The notes under the pieces are model-generated. The model did no database searches, was not told the DNA's origin, and saw nothing but the letters and a program-made list of their open reading frames with translations. The position numbers and the translations under genes are program-made. A stretch of 64,000 nt of DNA from Pezizomycotina sp. ARF18 (Eukaryota; Ascomycota): positions 42,940 through 106,939 of the forward strand of contig AZLU01000044.1 of NCBI GenBank assembly GCA_002224055.1. Direction: 5' to 3'. Of the stretch, positions 62,600 through 64,000 are shown in pieces (position 1 is the stretch's first letter; every line of letters starts with the position of its first letter).

Positions 62600-63105
62600 A
62601 TTAATATCGGTCTGATGATGGCGCTCGAGACATCGTAAGCTATGTCACTCTATTCTAATCCTTTCGTTATTTCCTGATTCCTTGGTCTAACCACAGCCAG
62701 AATTTTTGCTGCCTGGTACCCTTGATACGTTGCCCTCGTGAGGGCGGATTGTGAGATAACTTGGAAAAACTCAGGTTGTTTTGATGCTATCGTGATGAGC
62801 AACTATTGGCAGGAGACTGGAGATAGATCTCTAGCTAAGGCGTTTCAGCAGAATGCAACGAGAAGAGCTTGATCAATTGAGGGGGAAGTAGCTTGGGCAA
62901 TCTTGCGTTTTCAGAAATCGGGGATGCTGAAAATGCGGCGAGGGCTAATAACAGCGGTGTTCTCAAATGGCACTATGTTGGCAATATTAATAACGGTATA
63001 ACTATGAGGGGTTCTGGCTTGAAATTTCGCTCTATTTTAATTACCAATGCAAAACGCAACCTCATTATCCCGACTTCAATTGAAAATTCTCTTTTCTTTA
63101 TTTAG
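62600..63105 (+). CDS. Unrecognised plus-strand coding candidate
   Basis: Pieces on the plus strand include DCEITWKNSGCFDAIVMSNY and WQETGDRSLAKAFQQNATRR (about 62747-62868), then EIGDAENAARANNSGVLKWH and YVGNINNGITMRGSGLKFRS (about 62914-63035), with a stop at 63105. They are in different frames and a stop lies between them at about 62869-62871. An upstream exon near 62590-62640 (GPRVINIGLMMALET) with a GTAAGC donor at 62637 and an acceptor at about 62697-62699 is possible. Unknown family; it could be a real spliced gene with base losses or a decayed copy. Confidence 0.3.
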
Positions 63106-63258
63106 ATATCTATCTTTTCCTTTTTGTCACAACGGTAACAATCTCACCAGCGGTAGAGAAAGAGAGAGGGAGTAAGAAAGGAATAATAACAAAAAATCGA
63201 AGCCGATACACCGAATATAAAGTGATCATCCTTCATTACTACACAGTCAGCTATCACG

Positions 63259-63416
63259 ATGTCTTGAACCGGTGGATACGAACATTATAAACTCGAGAAT
63301 GGAATTCCATTCCAGCGCATTGCTGGAAAATGGACTCCGATCAACCCGGAGAGCTGCGGAGCTAAGATTACTGTTGGAACTATACGAGAGTACGCCGAAG
63401 GCGACGTTTTCACCTA
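63259..63416 (+). CDS. Short unrecognised open reading stretch
   Basis: A plus-strand stretch reads GGYEHYKLENGIPFQRIAGK, WTPINPESCGAKITVGTIRE and YAEGDVFT, ending at TAA 63414-63416. An ATG at 63259 is in frame but followed by TGA two codons later. The protein-like part is about 48 residues. After the stop the same frame stays open for about 60 codons (KGTDNMWTLATSKIPDEGTD). I cannot name it; it may be one exon of a larger gene. Confidence 0.3.
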
Positions 63417-64000
63417 AACGAAGCGTAAGGGCACTGACAATATGTGGACTCTGGCGACGTCAAAGATTCCAGACGAGGGTACAGACCCAAACACCGGGGT
63501 GCGGGAAGAAAGGGATTGTTGTTTTACCGAGCAAATCGTATTCTTCCATTGTTCCTCGTGCCGTTTCTCTTCCCCCTTGTCTTCTCTCTTATACACAAGT
63601 TCGTAACGAATACCGACGGTCGAGTAACGAGTTAAGATCCAGGAGCAAACTATTCGTTTACCCTTCCTTTTTCTCCCTGGGAATGAATGGAAATCTTCTC
63701 TAATTGCTCAACACTTCTTATCAGTTTAGTCCAAATACGGCGTACGTATATTTTAAAGTAATAATGAGCTGGGGCTTATTTGGAGTTTTTGGTTGCCTCT
63801 AGCCATGAGACTGGCTACATGTGCTATATAAAAATATTTTTGCCGCAGAGCCTCCGAATTTGAAGGTCTTGGCGGCGGATAAGGTTTTTTTCTTTTCTTT
63901 TTAGTGCGGCAGAAAATTTTGCGCCTGCAGAAGAGAAAAACTTCAAAACCCCAACTTCTTCTAGACATTGGAACATTTTATATCTCACGAGACTACTTAA
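63417..64000. other. Window end, nothing assigned
   Basis: Short open frames only. The continued frame after 63416 may belong to the candidate before it. No RNA gene or repeat is seen. Confidence 0.4.

Overview
This window looks like nuclear DNA of a filamentous ascomycete (Pezizomycotina-like). Genes carry several short GT-AG introns with GTAAGT-type donors, spacers are AT-rich and full of long A or T runs, and the gene set is fungal: a gelsolin-repeat protein with a DUF4045-like N-terminus, a fungal catalase-peroxidase, PAN3, RDH54, a CAS1-type O-acetyltransferase and a pepP-type M24B peptidase. I cannot name the species. I saw no tRNA, rRNA, CRISPR array, transposon or virus-like element.

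Layout. 1-5317 (+) is the 3' part of the gelsolin-repeat gene. 5.3-8.8 kb is AT-rich, with one unrecognised gene near 6.9-7.7 kb. 8801-10788 (+) encodes a secreted Gly/Ser/Tyr-repeat protein with a small Cys-rich module. 12000-14770 (+) is HSP104. 15845-18390 (+) is a DENND11/LCHN-like protein (DUF2347 plus DUF4484). 19171-22248 (-) is RDH54. 22668-23561 (-) is dolichyldiphosphatase, divergent from 24216-25831 (+), an Xaa-Pro peptidase. 26721-27253 (-) is an unrecognised Pro/His/Gln-rich protein close behind PAN3 (27343-30371, -). PAN3 is divergent from APC4 (31724-34465, +). KAP95 (36711-40155, +) and LSM7 (42121-42671, +) follow. RSE1 (43478-47690, -) has a small unrecognised gene behind it and is divergent from PSD1 (48202-50154, +). 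50.2-54 kb holds one or two unrecognised small genes. The CAS1-like gene (54042-56700, +) and katG (58355-60561, +) close the recognisable part. 61-64 kb holds only short unrecognised coding patches.

Most of the recognisable genes are unlinked housekeeping functions: splicing and mRNA decay (RSE1, LSM7, PAN3), nuclear import (KAP95), cell cycle and repair (APC4, RDH54), protein folding (HSP104), lipid and glycan metabolism (PSD1, dolichyldiphosphatase, CAS1-like) and peroxide defence (katG). They do not form an operon or an obvious biosynthetic cluster.

The strongest unexpected signal is technical. Nearly every conserved gene is broken by single-base losses, in the positions I could place always within a short run of the same base, so the reading frame always slips the same way. 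In HSP104 I count 16 such losses, and the start and stop frames agree with that count. This is best read as uncorrected homopolymer error in a long-read assembly, not as pseudogenes or programmed frameshifting. I therefore annotate full gene spans. I found no convincing new multi-gene system. The best leads are a strong RNA-type hairpin at 34904-34954, a PTS1-like SRL tail on KatG, the PAN3 downstream reading frame, the Cys module in the repeat protein, and the unrecognised genes at 6.9, 43, 51.5 and 61-63 kb.
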